Assembly: GCF_018275325.1 (NCBI RefSeq)
Contig: NZ_JAGVQR010000004.1
Coordinates: forward strand, 620,001 to 684,000
Length of the DNA: 64,000 nucleotides
Direction: 5' to 3'
Origin: Nocardioides palaemonis
Lineage (GTDB): Bacteria; Actinomycetota; Actinomycetes; Propionibacteriales; Nocardioidaceae
The notes under the pieces are model-generated. The model searched no databases. It had not been told where the DNA came from and was given only the letters and a program-made list of their open reading frames with translations. The stretch's first letter is position 1. Each line of letters opens with the position of its first letter. The position numbers and the translations under genes are program-made. Positions 15,150 through 23,065 of this stretch are shown here, in pieces.

Positions 15150-15536
15150 ATGACGCGCATCCTCGTCACCGACGACGACGACGACATCCGCGAGTTCGTG
15201 AGCTTCGTGCTGGCCCGGGCCGGGCACGACGTGAGCACGGCGCGCGACGGTGCCGAGGCGATCGCGTTCCTCACCGCCGAGCACTTCGACCTGCTCGTGG
15301 TCGACCAGCACATGCCCCACGCCACCGGTGCCGAGGTGCTGCACGCCCTGCGCCAGCGCGACCCCCGGACCAAGGCGCTCCTGATGTCCGGCGACCACGA
15401 CATGGTGAGCGACGACGCGGTGGCGGAGGTCCAGCCGCACTTCCTGCGCAAGCCCTTCAACCTCACCGGCCTGATGGCGGCCGTCAACGCCCTCGTCGGC
15501 GACGACACCGTCCCGGCGACGGTCGTCCCCGCCTAG
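15150..15536 (+). CDS. Single-domain response regulator (CheY-like)
   Basis: 128 residues consisting only of a receiver. The acidic cluster (DDDDDIRE), phospho-acceptor Asp in LLVVDQHMP (about residue 53), LLMSGDH with the switch Ser, and FLRKPF with the conserved Lys are all present, so it should be phosphorylatable. With no output domain it must act by protein contact or phosphorelay. It is divergent from the MASE1 kinase, which is the likely donor. GATGAT six bases before the ATG may be a leaderless -10 box. Its TAG stop shares the CTAG tetranucleotide with the convergent rhomboid gene. Confidence 0.88.
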   Translation: MTRILVTDDDDDIREFVSFVLARAGHDVSTARDGAEAIAFLTAEHFDLLVVDQHMPHATGAEVLHALRQRDPRTKALLMSGDHDMVSDDAVAEVQPHFLRKPFNLTGLMAAVNALVGDDTVPATVVPA

Positions 15537-16108
15537 CGATCCCTCGTCTGCAGCACCCGCGCGGCCAGCGCGCCGCCGAGCGCTCCGAACAGGTGGCCCT
15601 GCCAGGAGACCCCCGGCTGGCCGGGCAGGACGCCGAGGAGCGCGCCGCTGTAGAGCAGGAACACCCCGACGCCGATGAGGATCTCGGTGCTGTTGCGGTT
15701 GAGCACGCCCCGCACCACGAGGTAGACGATCCACCCGAACACCAGCACCGACGCGCCCGCGTGGATGCCGCCGTCACCGGCCACCAGCCACACGCCGGCA
15801 CCGCCGACGACCCAGATGATCGCGGTCGCGAGCAGGCCGCGCGCGATCCCGGTCGCGAGGGTCAGGAACCCGAGCACGAGCACCGGCACGGTGTTGGCCG
15901 CGAGGTGGTCGAACCCGAAGTGCAGCACCGGCGCCGCGGCGACGCCGACCAGCCCGTCCTCGGTGCGCGGCGTGATCCCGTAGGCGTCGAGGCGGTGGCC
16001 GGAGACGGTGTCGACGACCTCCAGCACCCACAGCAGGACGACGAACGCCCCCGTGAGCACGGCCGCCTGCTGCCAGGCGGGCCGGCTCGCTGTCTCCATG
16101 GCGTCCAT
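15533..16108 (-). CDS. Rhomboid-family intramembrane serine protease
   Basis: 191 residues and about six membrane helices. The catalytic Ser sits in HAGASVLVFG (S120) and the catalytic His in WQGHLFGALGGA (H172), with the HFGFDHLAANT loop that precedes helix 2 in rhomboids. The Ser-His dyad is intact, so it is probably active. Rhomboids cleave single-span membrane proteins; the substrate here is unknown. It starts at MDAMET; a second ATG nine bases in is possible. Convergent with the response regulator, both stops lying in CTAG (15533-15536). Confidence 0.85.
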   Translation of the reverse strand: MDAMETASRPAWQQAAVLTGAFVVLLWVLEVVDTVSGHRLDAYGITPRTEDGLVGVAAAPVLHFGFDHLAANTVPVLVLGFLTLATGIARGLLATAIIWVVGGAGVWLVAGDGGIHAGASVLVFGWIVYLVVRGVLNRNSTEILIGVGVFLLYSGALLGVLPGQPGVSWQGHLFGALGGALAARVLQTRDR

Positions 16109-16129
16109 GGTGACAGCGGGGGTGAAGCC

Positions 16130-17707
16130 TCAGGTCCGTGCGTGCGTGTCCGACTCGGTGACCGGGTCCTCGACGTCCTTCGCGTCGTCGGCGTCGCCTC
16201 CGGGGTTGGCGCCGCCCTGCCCGGCCCGCACGGCCTCCTCGATCCGCTTGCCGGTGTCGGCGTCCACGGCCTTCCAGTAGTCGAAGGCACGCTCCAGCAC
16301 GGGCGACCGGACGCCGCCGAGGAGGTGTCCGGCGACGGTCTCGACGAACGTGTCGCGCTGCTCGTCGTCCCACACCTCGCGCACCAGCGCGCCGGCCTGC
16401 GAGAAGTCGTCGTCGTCCGCGCGCAGCGTGTAGGCCTGGCGGACCATCGCGCCGTCCGACTCCCAGCTCTCCTCGACCTCGCCGACCTCGTCGGCGTAGC
16501 CCCGACCCTCGCTGTTGGGCGCGTAGACCGGGTCGTCGCCGCGGTGGTCGTAGGCCATCGGCCCGTCCTGGGTGTAGGTGTTGAGCTCGACGTGCGGACG
16601 GTTCACCGGCAGCTGGAGGTAGTTGGGCCCGATGCGGTGCCGGTGCGTGTCGGCGTACGCGAACGCACGGCCCAGCAGCATCTTGTCCGGCGAGAACCCG
16701 ATGCCGGGCACCAGCGCGCTCGGCTCGAAGGCCGCCTGCTCGACCTGGGCGAAGAAGTTCTCCGGGTTCCGGTCGAGGGTCATGGTGCCGACCTCGACGA
16801 GCGGGTAGTCCGCGTGCGGCCAGACCTTGGTGAGGTCGAACGGGTTGATCCGGTAGTCGCGGGCGTCGTCGTAGGGCATCAGCTGCACCGAAAGCGTCCA
16901 GCTCGGGTGGTCGCCCCGCTCGATCGCCTCGTAGAGGTCGCGCCGGTGGAAGTCGGCGTCCTGGCCGGCGATCCGCTCCGCCTCCTCGCCGGTGAGCCCG
17001 ACGACGCCCTGGTTGCTGTGGAAGTGGTACTTCACCCAGTGCTTGTCGCCGGCCGCGTTGATCCAGAGGTAGGTGTGGCTGCCGTAGCCGTTCATCGTGC
17101 GATAGCTGCGCGGGATGCCGCGGTCGCCCATCAGGTAGGTCACCTGGTGCGCCGACTCGGGGTTGAGGCTCCAGAAGTCCCACTGCATGTGGTTGTCGCG
17201 CAGGCCGGATCCGCCGCGGCGCTTCTGGCTGCGGATGAAGTGCGGGAACTTCATCGTGTCGCGGATGAAGAAGACGGGAGTGTTGTTGCCGACCAGGTCG
17301 TAGTTGCCCTCGTCGGTGTAGAACTTCAGCGCGAAGCCGCGCGGGTCGCGCCAGGTGTCGGGCGAGCCCTGCTCGCCGGCCACGGTGGAGAAGCGGGCGA
17401 GCATCTCCGTGCGCGCGCCGGGCTGGAACAGCGCGGCCTTCGTGTAGGCGGACACGTCCTGGGTGGTCTCGAAGGTGCCGAAGGCCCCGGAGCCCTTCGC
17501 GTGCACGTTGCGCTCCGGGACGCGCTCCCGGTTGAAGTGGGCCATCTGGTTCAGGAAGTGCACGTCGTGGAGCAGGATCGGCCCGTCGGGGCCGACCGTC
17601 AGGCTGTTGCGGTCGCTGGGAGCGGGGGCGCCGGTGTCGGTCGTCGACCCGAGAGCGGCCTCCTCGCTGGGGGCGGTCTCCACGGAGGACTGGCGCTGGT
17701 CGGACAT
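16130..17707 (-). CDS. kat: Monofunctional haem catalase
   Basis: 525 residues, the length of small/medium-subunit clade 3 catalases plus short extensions. The active-site His is in [10 protein letters not shown] (H69), the distal Asn region in [10 protein letters not shown], and the proximal haem-ligand Tyr in [13 protein letters not shown] (about residue 352). It converts hydrogen peroxide to water and oxygen in the cytoplasm. GAGGTGACC precedes the ATG as a ribosome-binding site. The C-terminal 30 residues are acidic and variable. It stands as a single gene between rhomboid and the PPOX-fold protein; no adjacent furA or oxyR is seen. Confidence 0.95.
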   Translation of the reverse strand: MSDQRQSSVETAPSEEAALGSTTDTGAPAPSDRNSLTVGPDGPILLHDVHFLNQMAHFNRERVPERNVHAKGSGAFGTFETTQDVSAYTKAALFQPGARTEMLARFSTVAGEQGSPDTWRDPRGFALKFYTDEGNYDLVGNNTPVFFIRDTMKFPHFIRSQKRRGGSGLRDNHMQWDFWSLNPESAHQVTYLMGDRGIPRSYRTMNGYGSHTYLWINAAGDKHWVKYHFHSNQGVVGLTGEEAERIAGQDADFHRRDLYEAIERGDHPSWTLSVQLMPYDDARDYRINPFDLTKVWPHADYPLVEVGTMTLDRNPENFFAQVEQAAFEPSALVPGIGFSPDKMLLGRAFAYADTHRHRIGPNYLQLPVNRPHVELNTYTQDGPMAYDHRGDDPVYAPNSEGRGYADEVGEVEESWESDGAMVRQAYTLRADDDDFSQAGALVREVWDDEQRDTFVETVAGHLLGGVRSPVLERAFDYWKAVDADTGKRIEEAVRAGQGGANPGGDADDAKDVEDPVTESDTHART

Positions 17708-17794
17708 GGGTGGTCACCTCGAGCGGTTGGGGGGGTCGGTCCTCCCACCCTCGCACCGCGCCGGGGTGCTCCCACCGCCCCTGCGGGTGGAGTG

Positions 17795-18268
17795 CTACGC
17801 CCCCAGCTCGGGCGGGAAGCCGCCGGTCGACACGGTGCTCCAGCGGGTCGGCGTGATCCGCAGCAGCGACTTGCCCTGCGTCACCATCGCGGAGCGGTAC
17901 TCCTCCCAGTCGGAGTGCTCGCCGGCGATGCTGCGGAAGTACTCCACGAAGGCGTCGAGCGCCTCCTCGCCGTCGACCGCGTCGAGCACCTCGCAGGTGC
18001 CGTCGACCTGCACCCACGCGTCGTCCCACTCGTCGGAGAGCACCAGCACCGACACGTCCGGGCGCTTGCGGGCGTTCCTCGTCTTCGCCCGCTGGGGATA
18101 GGTCGCCACGACGATGCGACCGGAGTCGTCGACGCCGCCGCTGACCGGGGACGCCTGCGGCGAGCCGTCCTTCCGCCGCGTCATCAGCACCATGTGGTGG
18201 CGCGTGCGGACGAAGTCGAGGAGCTCGTCGAGCTCGACGTCGGTGTTGGTCGCGGTGCGGGGAGCCAT
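17795..18268 (-). CDS. PPOX-class flavin/F420-binding split-barrel protein
   Basis: 157 residues of the pyridoxamine-5'-phosphate-oxidase-like split barrel. Visible are VLMTRRKDGSPQASPVSGGVDD near the start, a basic KTRNARKRPDVSVLVL strand that contacts cofactor phosphate in this family, and the closing WSTVSTGG. In actinobacteria such proteins often bind F420 rather than FMN; which one applies here cannot be told by eye. The start lies 6 bases from a TAGCCT box, suggesting a leaderless message. It is divergent from the SRPBCC gene at 18338. Confidence 0.82.
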   Translation of the reverse strand: MAPRTATNTDVELDELLDFVRTRHHMVLMTRRKDGSPQASPVSGGVDDSGRIVVATYPQRAKTRNARKRPDVSVLVLSDEWDDAWVQVDGTCEVLDAVDGEEALDAFVEYFRSIAGEHSDWEEYRSAMVTQGKSLLRITPTRWSTVSTGGFPPELGA

Positions 18269-18274
18269 GCGCCG

Positions 18275-18280
18275 AGGCTA
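18275..18280 (-). promoter_or_regulatory. -10 box of a leaderless promoter (PPOX gene)
   Basis: TAGCCT on the minus strand, 6 bases before the ATG at 18268. Confidence 0.45.
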
Positions 18281-18324
18281 GCGCCGCACCCCTTCGGGCG
18301 GTCTGGCCCCGGACGAGCCGTGCC

Positions 18325-18330
18325 TACCGT
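18325..18330 (+). promoter_or_regulatory. -10 box of a leaderless promoter (SRPBCC gene)
   Basis: TACCGT, 7 bases before the ATG at 18338. Divergent from the PPOX promoter, so both lie in the 69-base spacer. Confidence 0.4.
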
Positions 18331-18337
18331 CGCACCC

Positions 18338-18781
18338 ATGACCACCGTGAGCCGCACCTTCGACGTCCACCCCAGCCCGCCCGTCGTCATCGACTACCTT
18401 AAGGACTTCAGCAACGCCGAGGAGTGGGACCCCGGCACCGAGTCCTGCACCCGCAACGACACCGGCCCGGTCGCGGTCGGGTCGACCTGGCACAACACGT
18501 CCAAGATCGCCGGGGTCAGCACCGAGCTGACCTACACGCTCGAGAAGCTGACCGACGACACGATCGTGCTGGTCGGTCGCAACGACACCGCGACCTCCAC
18601 CGACACCATCACCGTCGTGCCGGCCCCGGAGGGCACCGGCAGTCGCGTGACCTACGAGGCGCACATCGAGATGAAGGGCGCGGCCAAGCTCGCCGACCCG
18701 ATCATGAAGGTCGTCTTCGAGAAGATCGGCAACGACACCGAGGACGACATGACGACCGTCCTCAACCGGCTCGCCGGCTGA
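18338..18781 (+). CDS. SRPBCC family protein (polyketide cyclase/CoxG-like)
   Basis: 147 residues with the N-terminal helix-grip pattern RTFDVHPSPPVVIDYLKDFSN, the WDPGT turn and a C-terminal amphipathic helix. It probably binds a hydrophobic ligand; no catalytic residues can be named. The ATG at 18338 is chosen because a leaderless -10 box precedes it; the very long open frame upstream is antisense to catalase and not coding. The next gene begins one base after its stop, so the two are an operon and may act on the same lipid or steroid-like molecule. Confidence 0.82.
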   Translation: MTTVSRTFDVHPSPPVVIDYLKDFSNAEEWDPGTESCTRNDTGPVAVGSTWHNTSKIAGVSTELTYTLEKLTDDTIVLVGRNDTATSTDTITVVPAPEGTGSRVTYEAHIEMKGAAKLADPIMKVVFEKIGNDTEDDMTTVLNRLAG

Positions 18782-18782
18782 C

Positions 18783-19607
18783 ATGTCGCTCGACACCGCC
18801 AACCTCCGCCGCGTCGCCGGCGCCTCGGCGCTGGTCGTCGGTGCGCTCCAGGGCGTCACGGCTGCCGTCGCGCTGCCGCGCGGGCGGCGCGACTACGCCG
18901 ACGGGGTGTGGGGCCCTGGTCTGGCCGGCGTCGCGCTGGTCGGGGCGACGCTCGGCACCGGTGACGGCGTACGCCGCTGGGCGCTCGCCGCGGGCACGGC
19001 CGCGTGGGCGGCGCGCCTGTCGTCGGTGATGGTGCCGCGGCTGCGCGACAGCGACGAGGAGGACGAGCGCTACACCGAGTTCCTCGAGGGCAGCTCGACC
19101 GCCGCCGCAGCCGCCAAGGTGTTCGGGACGCAGGCGCTCGCCCAGCTGCTGGTCTCGGCCCCGCTGCAGGTCGCGGCGGCGTCCTCACTCCCCCGCGGGC
19201 CGCGGCGGTGGCTGCTGCCCGCCGGCCTCGCGGTGATGGCCGCCGGCGCGGTCACCGAGGCGCTGGCCGACCGGCAGAAGGCCGCGTTCATGTCGCAGAA
19301 GTCGCGCGCCCGCGAGGACGGGCCGGACGACGACGTCCCCGACGAGCTGGAGGTGCTCGACTCGGGGCTGTGGGGCTGGTCGCGGCATCCGAACTACTTC
19401 GGCGACTCGCTGTTCTGGGACGGCGTCTGGCTGGCCTCGGCGGCCTCCGCCCCGGCCCTCGCGACCCTGCCCGCGCCCGCGGCGATGACGTGGTTCCTCG
19501 TCCACGCGACCGGCGCGAAGCGCACCGAGGAGCGGATGGAGGACCGGCCGGCGTACCGCGACTACCAGCAGCGGGTCGCCTTCTTCGTGCCTCGTCCTCC
19601 CGGCTGA
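18783..19607 (+). CDS. DUF1295 / steroid-5-alpha-reductase-like membrane protein
   Basis: 274 residues with several membrane helices. The C-terminal signature DSGLWGWSRHPNYFGD (about residues 194-209) belongs to the DUF1295 and isoprenylcysteine-methyltransferase-like superfamily, where the Arg-His-Pro-Asn-Tyr segment shapes the cofactor site. A basic loop (QKSRAREDG) precedes it. It could be a lipid reductase or a methyltransferase; the sequence does not decide. It is coupled to the SRPBCC gene with a one-base gap. Confidence 0.82.
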   Translation: MSLDTANLRRVAGASALVVGALQGVTAAVALPRGRRDYADGVWGPGLAGVALVGATLGTGDGVRRWALAAGTAAWAARLSSVMVPRLRDSDEEDERYTEFLEGSSTAAAAAKVFGTQALAQLLVSAPLQVAAASSLPRGPRRWLLPAGLAVMAAGAVTEALADRQKAAFMSQKSRAREDGPDDDVPDELEVLDSGLWGWSRHPNYFGDSLFWDGVWLASAASAPALATLPAPAAMTWFLVHATGAKRTEERMEDRPAYRDYQQRVAFFVPRPPG

Positions 19608-19617
19608 GGCTGGGCCG

Positions 19618-19623
19618 TAGGGT
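19618..19623 (+). promoter_or_regulatory. -10 box of a leaderless promoter (Nudix gene)
   Basis: TAGGGT, 7 bases before the ATG at 19631, matches the actinobacterial leaderless arrangement. Confidence 0.45.
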
Positions 19624-19630
19624 CGCTCCC

Positions 19631-20173
19631 ATGCCGTGGCCCGTGGTGTCGACCGAGAACGTCTACGAGAACCCGTGGATCTCGGTCCGCGAGGACGTCG
19701 TCACCACGCCCGGCGGCGGCGAGGGGCTCTACGGCGTCGTCACCGTCCGCAACGACTCCGTCTTCGTGGTCGCGCTGACTGAGGCGGACGAGGTGCTGCT
19801 CGTCGACGTCGACCGGCACACGGTCGGTCCGTCGCTCGAGGTCCCGGCCGGCGGCTCCGACGGCGAGGACCCTCTCGTCGCCGCCCAGCGCGAGCTGCTC
19901 GAGGAGACCGGGCACGAGGCCGCACGGTGGGTGCCGCTCGGCCGGCTGAACGCGCTCAACGGGGTCTGCGAGGCGCCCGAGCACTTCTTCCTCGCCCGGG
20001 ACCTGAGGCTCGTGAGCGACGACCGTGCGGCGCAAGCCGCCGAGGGCATCGGCGCCGTGCGCCGCGTCCCGGTGTCCGAGGTGCTCGACCTGGTCGGTCG
20101 AGGCGGCATCACCGACGGCGAGTCCGTCGCCGCGCTGATGCTCGCGCTCGTGCACCTCGGGCGGGTGCGCTGA
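19631..20173 (+). CDS. Nudix hydrolase (ADP-ribose pyrophosphatase-like)
   Basis: 180 residues. The Nudix box reads GGSDGEDPLVAAQRELLEETG (from about residue 75), with the REXXEE core that binds magnesium; the leading Gly is shifted by one residue from the strict consensus. The strand VENVYENPWISVREDVV near the N-terminus and the LNGVCEAPEHFFLA segment resemble ADP-sugar pyrophosphatases. It probably hydrolyses a nucleoside diphosphate linked to another group; the substrate is not certain. A short 23-base gap follows the DUF1295 gene, but a leaderless promoter of its own is visible. Confidence 0.85.
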   Translation: MPWPVVSTENVYENPWISVREDVVTTPGGGEGLYGVVTVRNDSVFVVALTEADEVLLVDVDRHTVGPSLEVPAGGSDGEDPLVAAQRELLEETGHEAARWVPLGRLNALNGVCEAPEHFFLARDLRLVSDDRAAQAAEGIGAVRRVPVSEVLDLVGRGGITDGESVAALMLALVHLGRVR

Positions 20174-20182
20174 CGGGTGCGG

Positions 20183-20266
20183 ACGTCATGAACCCGAGCG
20201 GTGCGAGCCGGAAATTGTCATGACGTCATGGGGCGTGGTCGCGGGACCGACCGTCGGCCATGACGT
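20183..20266. promoter_or_regulatory. Symmetric half-full-half array of TGACGTCA-type palindromes
   Basis: A perfect 12-base palindrome CATGACGTCATG (20219-20230) is flanked by ACGTCATG (20183-20190) and its exact mirror CATGACGT (20259-20266). Each flanking site is 28 bases from the central palindrome, so the whole block is symmetric about 20224/20225. It lies between two genes that converge, where promoters are not expected. It looks like a protein-binding array. Confidence 0.55.
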
Positions 20267-20293
20267 TGCACGGCGCGATCCCTGGTCACCCGC

Positions 20294-21307
20294 CTAGAGC
20301 AGCCCGATCGACCGCGCGTGCCGGCGTACGGCGTCGGAGTCGGCGGCCAGCACGAACGGCACGTCGTGGTCCCAGGCGTCCGAGACCTTCTCCACCCGGC
20401 CGTCGCCGGGGTCGAGCCGGACCTCGCGGATGTAGACGGCGAGGACGCGGCCGGGGTGCTCGCGGACGATGTCGGCGTAGACCTGCGGGTCCTTCTCGCC
20501 GGAGTCGCCGAGGAGCACGAACGGCAGGTCCGGGTGCAGGTCGAGGACCTCCCGGATCCGCTCGTGCTTCTGCTCGCGGCCCTCACGGGTGCCGAGCAGG
20601 TCGCGCAGCAGCACCGGCCCGAGCGGTAGGCCGCGGTGCTTCAGGAAGCCGACGAGGAACGAGTGCAGGTTCCACGGGCTCGAGGAGACGTAGAAGACGG
20701 GGTTCACCCCGGCCGCGAGGTCCTGGTAGAGCTCGACGACGCCGGGGAACGGCATCCGGGTGAGCGCAGAGCCGGTGAAGGTCTGCACGAGCATCTGCCG
20801 CACCCGCTGCACGCCGGTCACCAGGACGGTGTCGTCGACGTCGGACACCAGGCCGAAGCGGGCTGACGCGTCGGGCACCCGCACCTGCAGCGTCGCGCTC
20901 CGCGGCGGGTCGATGCCGCGGTACGCCTCGACGAGCTCGACCCGGCCCTCGGTCCACGGGCTGGTGAGCGCCGCGCGGTCGGTGGGCAGGCGGAGGAGGA
21001 AGTAGCCCTCGCGGTCGGTCGTCACCTCGACGCTGGTGCCCGCGACGGTGACCCGCAGCGGGACGCCGGGCAGCTCGTTGGTGAGGAAGTTGCCGAGCGT
21101 GCGGCGGGTCGCGGCCCGCGCACCCTCGTCCTCCTCGGCCTCGGACTCCAGCGGGTTGTCGAGCACCCGGCCGCGCACCACCGTGCCCTCGGGACCGCCG
21201 TGCGCGAGGTAGGTCTCGATCCGGAAGTGCTTCGGCGTGCGGTTGCGACGGCTGGGCCGGCCCTCCCACGCCCGCTCGGCGGCGACGACGATGCGCTGGA
21301 GGTCCAC
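20294..21307 (-). CDS. App1-like phosphatidate phosphatase (DUF2183)
   Basis: 337 residues. The N-terminal part forms a beta-rich domain with RGRVLDNP. The C-terminal HAD-like domain starts at LVSDVDDTVLVTG (the DxDxT nucleophile motif, about residue 177), continues with FYVSSSPWNLHSFL (motif II Ser) and ends with VLLGDSGEKDPQVY (motif IV). This is the arrangement of the App1/DUF2183 family, whose yeast member dephosphorylates phosphatidic acid. Bacterial substrates are not established. It starts with GTG at 21307. The aldo-keto reductase gene ends 27 bases upstream, so they may share a transcript. Confidence 0.85.
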   Translation of the reverse strand: MDLQRIVVAAERAWEGRPSRRNRTPKHFRIETYLAHGGPEGTVVRGRVLDNPLESEAEEDEGARAATRRTLGNFLTNELPGVPLRVTVAGTSVEVTTDREGYFLLRLPTDRAALTSPWTEGRVELVEAYRGIDPPRSATLQVRVPDASARFGLVSDVDDTVLVTGVQRVRQMLVQTFTGSALTRMPFPGVVELYQDLAAGVNPVFYVSSSPWNLHSFLVGFLKHRGLPLGPVLLRDLLGTREGREQKHERIREVLDLHPDLPFVLLGDSGEKDPQVYADIVREHPGRVLAVYIREVRLDPGDGRVEKVSDAWDHDVPFVLAADSDAVRRHARSIGLL

Positions 21308-21334
21308 GGGGTCACCGTATGCCGTGGCGGGACC

Positions 21335-22336
21335 TCACCAGCGCCCGTGCACCTGCTCGCGGATCCGCCGGTCGTAGAGCTCCCGCACGCCGTCGAGGAA
21401 CGACGCCGGCAGCGCGTCGACCAGCCCGGCGGCGGCGTTGGCCGCTGCCTGGTCGGTGTTGCGGGCGCCGGGGATGACGGTGGAGACGCCCGGCTGCTGC
21501 CAGATCCAGGCGATCGCGGCCTGCGCCGGCGTGACGTCGAGGCCCGAGTCGGCCACCAGCGCCGAGAACTCCTGCGCCGCCTCGACCCCGGTGGCGTAGT
21601 CGACGCCGGAGAAGGTCTCGCCGACGTCGAAGGCGCTGCCGTCGCGGTTGTACGTGCGGTGGTCGTCGGCGGCAAAGGTGGTGTCGAGGTCGTACTTCCC
21701 CGACAGCAGGCCGGAGGCGAGCGGCACGCGCGCGATGATCCCGACACCTGCGGCCGCGGCGGCCGGCAGCACCTCGTCGAGAGGCTTCGTCCGGAAGGCG
21801 TTGAGGATGATCTGGACGCTGGCGAGGTGCGGGCGGGCGATCGCGCTCAGCGCCTGCGCGCAGGTCTCGACGCTGACCCCGTACGCCGCGATCACGCCCT
21901 CGTCGACGAGACGGTCGAGCACGTCGTAGGTCGCGTCGTCCTCGATCACCTCGGACGGCGGGCAGTGCAGCTGGACGAGATCGATCGTGTCGACGCCGAG
22001 GTTGCGGCGCGAGCGGTCGAGCCACTCGCGGAAGTGGGCCTCGACGTAGCTCGACGGGACCTGCTCGGCCCGCCGGCCCATCTTGGTGGCGACGGTGAAG
22101 CCGGCGTCGGCGTGGTCGGCGAGGAACTGCCCGACGACCTGCTCGCTGCGACCGTCGCCGTAGACGTCGGCGGTGTCGTAGAACGTCACGCCGGCCTCGG
22201 CGGACGCCTCGAGCACGGCGCGGGCGTCGGTCTCGCTGACCTCGCCCCAGTCGGCGCCGAGCTGCCAGGTGCCGAGTCCGACGACCGAGACCTCGCGGCC
22301 GGTCCTGCCCAGGGTGCGGTGCTCCATGCGTGCCAT
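21335..22336 (-). CDS. Aldo/keto reductase
   Basis: 333 residues, TIM-barrel NADPH-dependent reductase. The catalytic tetrad is visible: Asp and Tyr in DTADVYGDG, Lys in VATKMG, and His in LVQLHCPP. GLGTWQLGADWG begins strand 1, and STVIPGARN near the end binds the cofactor phosphate. The ATG at 22336 has AGGA eight bases upstream; an internal ATG at 22327 is possible. Substrate unknown; many relatives reduce aldehydes from lipid or sugar breakdown. It is divergent from the PAS-ANTAR gene. Confidence 0.9.
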   Translation of the reverse strand: MARMEHRTLGRTGREVSVVGLGTWQLGADWGEVSETDARAVLEASAEAGVTFYDTADVYGDGRSEQVVGQFLADHADAGFTVATKMGRRAEQVPSSYVEAHFREWLDRSRRNLGVDTIDLVQLHCPPSEVIEDDATYDVLDRLVDEGVIAAYGVSVETCAQALSAIARPHLASVQIILNAFRTKPLDEVLPAAAAAGVGIIARVPLASGLLSGKYDLDTTFAADDHRTYNRDGSAFDVGETFSGVDYATGVEAAQEFSALVADSGLDVTPAQAAIAWIWQQPGVSTVIPGARNTDQAAANAAAGLVDALPASFLDGVRELYDRRIREQVHGRW

Positions 22337-22369
22337 GGGGACAGTCCTACCTCCCGCGACAAGTGAGCG

Positions 22370-22398
22370 TTGCCCCGGTCGCCCGGTCCGAGCAGAAT
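22370..22398 (+). promoter_or_regulatory. Promoter of the PAS-ANTAR gene
   Basis: TTGCCC (22370-22375), 17 bases, CAGAAT (22393-22398). Transcription would begin at about 22405, at the GTG start codon, giving a leaderless message. Confidence 0.45.
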
Positions 22399-22405
22399 CA
22401 GGGAC

Positions 22406-23065
22406 GTGGACCGACGGGTGGCGGGAGACGGATTCTCGGCGTCGCACGCGTCCGTGGTCGGGCACTACACCTACCTCCCGGCCTCCGACTCGTGGACGTG
22501 GTCGGACGAGGTGTTCCGGATCCACGGGTTCGAGCCGCACGAGGTGGTGCCCACCAGCGCACTGGTGCTGCGACACATCCACGCGGACGACCGGGCGGCC
22601 GCCAAGGAGTCGCGCGCCGCCGCGCTCGAGCGCCACCAGCCGTTCTCCCTGCTCCACCGCATCATCACCGCGCAGGGGCAGGAACGCGTCGTGATGTCGG
22701 CGGGTCACGTCGAGCGCGGCCCCGACGGAGGACCGGTGGTGTCGGGCCACCTGATCGACCTCACCGACGTCCGCCGCTCCGCCGTCGACGACGAGCTCGA
22801 CGACGCGGTCGTCGACTTCGTGGTCCACCGCGCCGTCATCGAGCAGGCCAAGGGCGTGCTGACCCAGCTCTACAGCGTGGACACCGACACCGCGTTCGCG
22901 ATCCTGCGGGTCTTCTCGATGCACACCCACACCCGGATCCGCGAGGTGGCCGACCACCTCGTCGCGGCCGCGAGCGTCGACGACACTCCCACCAAGGGCC
23001 TGGCGCCGCCCGCGCACGACATGCTCGAGCGGCTGTTCCCCGGCAGGGGCACTGCTCAGGCCTGA
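22406..23065 (+). CDS. PAS-ANTAR domain protein
   Basis: 219 residues. A PAS domain of the PAS-fold-3 type (about 15-125) shows WTWSDEVFRIHGFEP and HADDRAA. It is followed by an ANTAR domain with VIEQAKGVLTQLYSVDTDTAF and IREVADHLV (about 145-205). ANTAR binds paired hexaloop hairpins in nascent RNA and prevents termination; PAS would supply the signal input. GTG at 22406 is chosen because it coincides with the predicted transcription start. No target hairpin pair was recognised nearby. Its stop codon overlaps that of the convergent universal stress gene in TCAGGCCTGA (23056-23065). Confidence 0.85.
   Translation: MDRRVAGDGFSASHASVVGHYTYLPASDSWTWSDEVFRIHGFEPHEVVPTSALVLRHIHADDRAAAKESRAAALERHQPFSLLHRIITAQGQERVVMSAGHVERGPDGGPVVSGHLIDLTDVRRSAVDDELDDAVVDFVVHRAVIEQAKGVLTQLYSVDTDTAFAILRVFSMHTHTRIREVADHLVAAASVDDTPTKGLAPPAHDMLERLFPGRGTAQA

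Noticed and set aside
15593-18337. Very long plus-strand open frame running into the SRPBCC gene
   Set aside because: It is antisense to rhomboid, catalase and the PPOX gene, all with intact catalytic motifs. Only the part from 18338 is coding.
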